Source: Halorubrum sp. PV6
GTDB lineage: Archaea > Halobacteriota > Halobacteria > Halobacteriales > Haloferacaceae
Assembly (NCBI RefSeq): GCF_003990725.2
Contig: NZ_CP030064.1
Span: forward strand, 1,364,001-1,428,000
Reading direction: 5' to 3'
Length of the DNA: 64,000 bases
The notes under the pieces are model-generated. The model saw only the letters and a program-made list of their open reading frames with translations. It was not told the DNA's origin and did no database searches. Shown here piece after piece: positions 61,444 to 64,000 of the stretch. Position 1 is the stretch's first letter; every line of letters starts with the position of its first letter. The translations under genes were made by a program, and so were the position numbers.

Positions 61444-61722
61444 GAGAGAGACAGTCTATGGGCGGACATAACCTCATCGGGAGTAAGGCTTGGAGGGGAG
61501 TTAGTGTGAGGCAGATGCGGTGTGTCTCTCGAACGACTGACGGCCCATTTTGCGACGAGTAACAGAACAGGTGACCGATCGGAACGCGTGTTCGGCCGCC
61601 GAGACGCGCCCTTCAGCGATCCCCTGTTTCAGACACCGCGTGTCTGGAGGGGGGTATCAACGGAGCCGTTAGGATGGAGCGACGCGGGGGAGTTCGCGTC
61701 TGGCCCCGTTTTGTCAACGACG

Positions 61723-62511
61723 TCAGTCCCGAATCAGTACGATTCCGTCGCGAAACACCGAGTGGTTCGGGATCACGTGGTCTTCGCCGGCGGCCTCGAT
61801 GTGCGTCACGAACAGGTCGACCTCCTGGACGATGCCGCGCTCGCCGGCGACTTTCACCTCGTCGCCGATGCCGTACGGCTGGCGGAGCAGGAGGAAGACG
61901 CCGGCGGCCGCGCTGGCGATCAGGTCTTTTAGCCCCAGCGCGGCGAACAACACGACGGCGAACGCGTACGCCGCCAGCAACACGACCAGCGCGAGCGTCT
62001 GCACGCCGACCTGCCCGAGCGCGACGAGCGCGGCGACGTAGACGATGCTGTACTTGACGATCGGCGGCAGGACGCCGAGTTCCGGGAGTTTGATCCCGCG
62101 GAGCCGCTCGGCGACGAGGAGTTCGGCTTTGTCGCCGATGACGACGCCGACGATGAGGACGACGACCGCGATGAACACGCGAGGGAGGAACGCGGCGACG
62201 CCGGCCCAGAACTGCTCGAGGTAGTTGACCTCGGCGACGGTCATCGCGGCGATGACGGCGACCGCGACGATGAAGTAGCTCGACAGGCTCGCGAGGATCC
62301 GCACGGTCGACGTGTCGAACTCGCGGGCGGTGCGCTCGAAGGCGGTGCCCTCTATCACGTCGGGGACGCCGGCGCGGGTCAGCAGGCGGCGGTTGATCAC
62401 GCCGACGACGTACGCCGCCACCAGTCCGAAGAGGAGGACCAAGAGCGCGAGCCAGATCCGCTCGGGGACCGCCGAGACGACCCCGGAGAGGGAGGTCGGG
62501 ACCGCGGACAT
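61723..62511 (-). CDS. MscS-family mechanosensitive channel
   Basis: This is a 262-aa small MscS protein. Three or more N-terminal helices precede the pore helix (ALVVLLAAYAFAVVLFAALGLKDLIASAAAGVFLLL) and the beta domain PYGIGDEVKVAGERGIVQEVDLFVTHI with the IPNHSVF signature. It releases solutes on osmotic downshift. DacZ starts next to it, and cyclic di-AMP often regulates osmotic transport, so joint control is plausible. Confidence 0.88.
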   Translation of the reverse strand: MSAVPTSLSGVVSAVPERIWLALLVLLFGLVAAYVVGVINRRLLTRAGVPDVIEGTAFERTAREFDTSTVRILASLSSYFIVAVAVIAAMTVAEVNYLEQFWAGVAAFLPRVFIAVVVLIVGVVIGDKAELLVAERLRGIKLPELGVLPPIVKYSIVYVAALVALGQVGVQTLALVVLLAAYAFAVVLFAALGLKDLIASAAAGVFLLLRQPYGIGDEVKVAGERGIVQEVDLFVTHIEAAGEDHVIPNHSVFRDGIVLIRD

Positions 62512-62514
62512 GGG

Positions 62515-63324
62515 TCAGTACTCCTCCGGATCGATCTCCAAGACGAGTTCGCCGGCTTTGAACGCGCGGACGAGCCCGTCGGACTCCGAGAGGACGATGG
62601 CCGTCGCGTTCGTGTCGCGGGTGATCGCGCCGCCGGCCATGTGGCGCGCGCCGAGCCCCTTCGGGATGTCGACCCCCTCCGCGCCCGGTTCGAGGTAGCG
62701 GTACGCGGAGACGATCTTCCCCGAGTCGGAGACGACGAAGGCGCCGTCGAGCCGGGAGAACTCCTTTAACATGACGTTGACGATGGGGTCGCCGACGTGG
62801 ACGTGCGACTTCTCGAAGGGGTTGTACGACAGCGGGCGGGACTTGTTCATCACCTTCCCCGCGTCGCCGACGACGAACAGGGCGCCGACGGGTTTCCCCT
62901 TCTGTCCCTTCTGTCCGAGTTCGATGGCGACCTCGAACACGTCGCGGATCACGCTGGGCTCGGCGCGGGAGTCGACGAAGAGGCCGTAGATCCCCGTGTG
63001 AACCGTCTCGTCGACGGTGACGCGGATCACGCTGTCCGGACCCCCGTCGAAGACGGAGGCGACACAGACCACCTCGTCGCCCGCCGAGACGAGGTCGGCG
63101 TCCATCGCGCCCTCGATGCCGAACCGAATTCTGTCCTTGACGTTGTCGAAGGGGAGCGGCAGCTCGACGAACACCTCGGCGTCGACATCGTTGTCGGGCG
63201 CGACGACGACGACGTCCGTGTCGTCGCCCTCGAACCGATCGAAGAACGAACTGGTCGGCGAGAACAGCAACACGGCGTCTGCGTCCGAGACGAGATCGGA
63301 CAGGTGATCGGTGAGCGAGGCCAT
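62515..63324 (-). CDS. dacZ: Diadenylate cyclase DacZ
   Basis: This is a 269-aa archaeal DacZ, which makes c-di-AMP from ATP. The DAC-domain motifs are DGAFVVSDSGKIVSAYRYL (DGA) and GLGARHMAGGAITRDTNATAIVLSE (the RHR position reads RHM here); an N-terminal domain of about 110 residues precedes it. ATG 63324 begins MASLTDHLSDLVSDADAVLLF. In haloarchaea c-di-AMP is essential and tightly controlled. Four bases separate its stop from the MscS ATG. Confidence 0.9.
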   Translation of the reverse strand: MASLTDHLSDLVSDADAVLLFSPTSSFFDRFEGDDTDVVVVAPDNDVDAEVFVELPLPFDNVKDRIRFGIEGAMDADLVSAGDEVVCVASVFDGGPDSVIRVTVDETVHTGIYGLFVDSRAEPSVIRDVFEVAIELGQKGQKGKPVGALFVVGDAGKVMNKSRPLSYNPFEKSHVHVGDPIVNVMLKEFSRLDGAFVVSDSGKIVSAYRYLEPGAEGVDIPKGLGARHMAGGAITRDTNATAIVLSESDGLVRAFKAGELVLEIDPEEY

Positions 63325-63471
63325 TGGCAGAAAAACTCTCGGGCAACGTATAGTCGTTGCGTCGGCGTCATACGGGCGTCTGACGCGTTCTGTCGGGAGT
63401 CGCCTGCCGCGGCGCCCGCTGTCCGTCGCCCGCGCGACTTTTATCCGGGAGGCGAGTACGGGGCGGCGTAT

Positions 63472-64000
63472 GGCGACCCGCGACGCCCTCTGGGGGTACC
63501 GCAACGAGTTCGGCGACGCCTTCGGGCGGACGTACTTCCGGCGGTTCGGGCCGGGCGTGGCCTCCAGCATCGGCCTCGGGACGTACCTCGGCGCCCCCAC
63601 GCCCGCCGTCGACGCGGCCTATCGCGAGGCGATCGAACTCGCGCTCCGATCCGGGATCAACCACGTCGACACCGCCGTCAACTACCGATGCGGGCGCGCC
63701 GAGCGCGTCGTCGGCGAGGCGGTCCGATCGTCCCCCGTCGACCGCGAGGCGGTCGTCGTCGCGACGAAGGGGGGCTTCCTCCCGTTCGACGGCGAGCGAC
63801 CGGACGACCCCGCCGCGTACGTCCGCGAGCGGTTCGTCGAACCGGGCCTCGTCGCGCCCGACGCCCTCGCGAGCGGGTCACACGCGATCGCGCCGGCGTA
63901 CCTGGAGTGGTCGCTCGACCGCTCGCTGGACCGCCTCGGCCTCGATTCGGTCGACTACTTTTATATCCACAATCCGGAGACGCAGCTCGCGACCCGCTCC
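63472..64000 (+). CDS. Aldo/keto reductase, 5' part (continues beyond window)
   Basis: The frame from ATG 63472 is open to the end of the window (176 codons). HVDTAVNYRCGRAERVVGEAV holds the family Asp and Tyr, ATKGGFLPF the Lys, and YFYIHNPE the His of the catalytic tetrad. NADPH-dependent reduction of an unknown carbonyl substrate is expected. TTTTATC about 30 nt upstream is a good promoter. Confidence 0.88.

Overview
The window is haloarchaeal DNA, and the gene content and style suit Halorubrum or a close relative; the genus cannot be proved from sequence alone. The evidence is high GC, very acidic proteins, many leaderless genes with a TATA box about 25-30 nt before the start codon, and archaeal markers: archaeosine radical SAM enzyme, archaeal methionine adenosyltransferase, MptE, NAC, phosphomevalonate decarboxylase and DacZ.

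Positions 1 to about 18.55 kb are mobile DNA inserted at the 3' end of a tRNA-Ile(GAT) gene (18556-18629, minus strand). It looks like two elements in tandem. The larger one (left of the window to about 15.75 kb) has the tail of a tyrosine recombinase, a type IV pilin-like gene and an AbrB-like regulator. Next comes an 11-kb plus-strand operon of overlapping genes (1671-12707) coding for many small membrane proteins, a zinc-ribbon membrane protein, a 614-aa membrane protein, a P-loop ATPase and a 964-aa surface protein. Facing it is a minus-strand operon (13185-15582) of three tiny zinc-finger proteins, an acidic peptide and a winged-helix replication-type protein. There is no capsid, portal or terminase gene. 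The layout suggests a pleomorphic-virus-like or plasmid-vesicle-like element whose membrane module I do not recognise. The smaller element (15751-18552, 2.8 kb) has only a tyrosine integrase and two AT-rich membrane-protein genes between two copies of the tRNA 3' end.

From 18.6 kb onward the DNA is chromosomal. 18.7-31.1 kb holds FxsA, a DUF1405 protein, an enolase-superfamily protein, a tungsten aldehyde oxidoreductase, VanZ, RaSEA, a formyltetrahydrofolate cyclo-ligase relative, EngB and the coupled run azlD-azlC-trmJ-zinc protein. 31.1-40.5 kb holds pterin genes (a DHPS-like gene with a probable frameshift, MptE), a creatininase-family hydrolase, NAC-TrmI, an aminotransferase and methionine adenosyltransferase. 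41.4-43 kb holds an HxlR regulator divergent from DoxX and a VOC dioxygenase, like the bacterial catDE arrangement. 44.5-48.6 kb is an ABC-2 exporter with a PrsW-like domain fused to one permease. 48.7-54.9 kb holds a ferredoxin, a probable Mn/heavy-metal exporter with a palindromic operator, a sensor kinase and mevalonate decarboxylase. 55.4-64 kb holds photolyase, an Hrq1/MrfA-type helicase, a PAS kinase, MscS, DacZ and the start of an aldo/keto reductase.

Two intergenic regions (about 41.07-41.32 and 54.92-55.18 kb) carry the same roughly 250-nt element. Its primary sequence has diverged but its helices are kept by compensating changes, so it is a strong candidate for an unnamed structured RNA. 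The second copy continues into a 57-bp tandem repeat in which each unit carries a TATA box.
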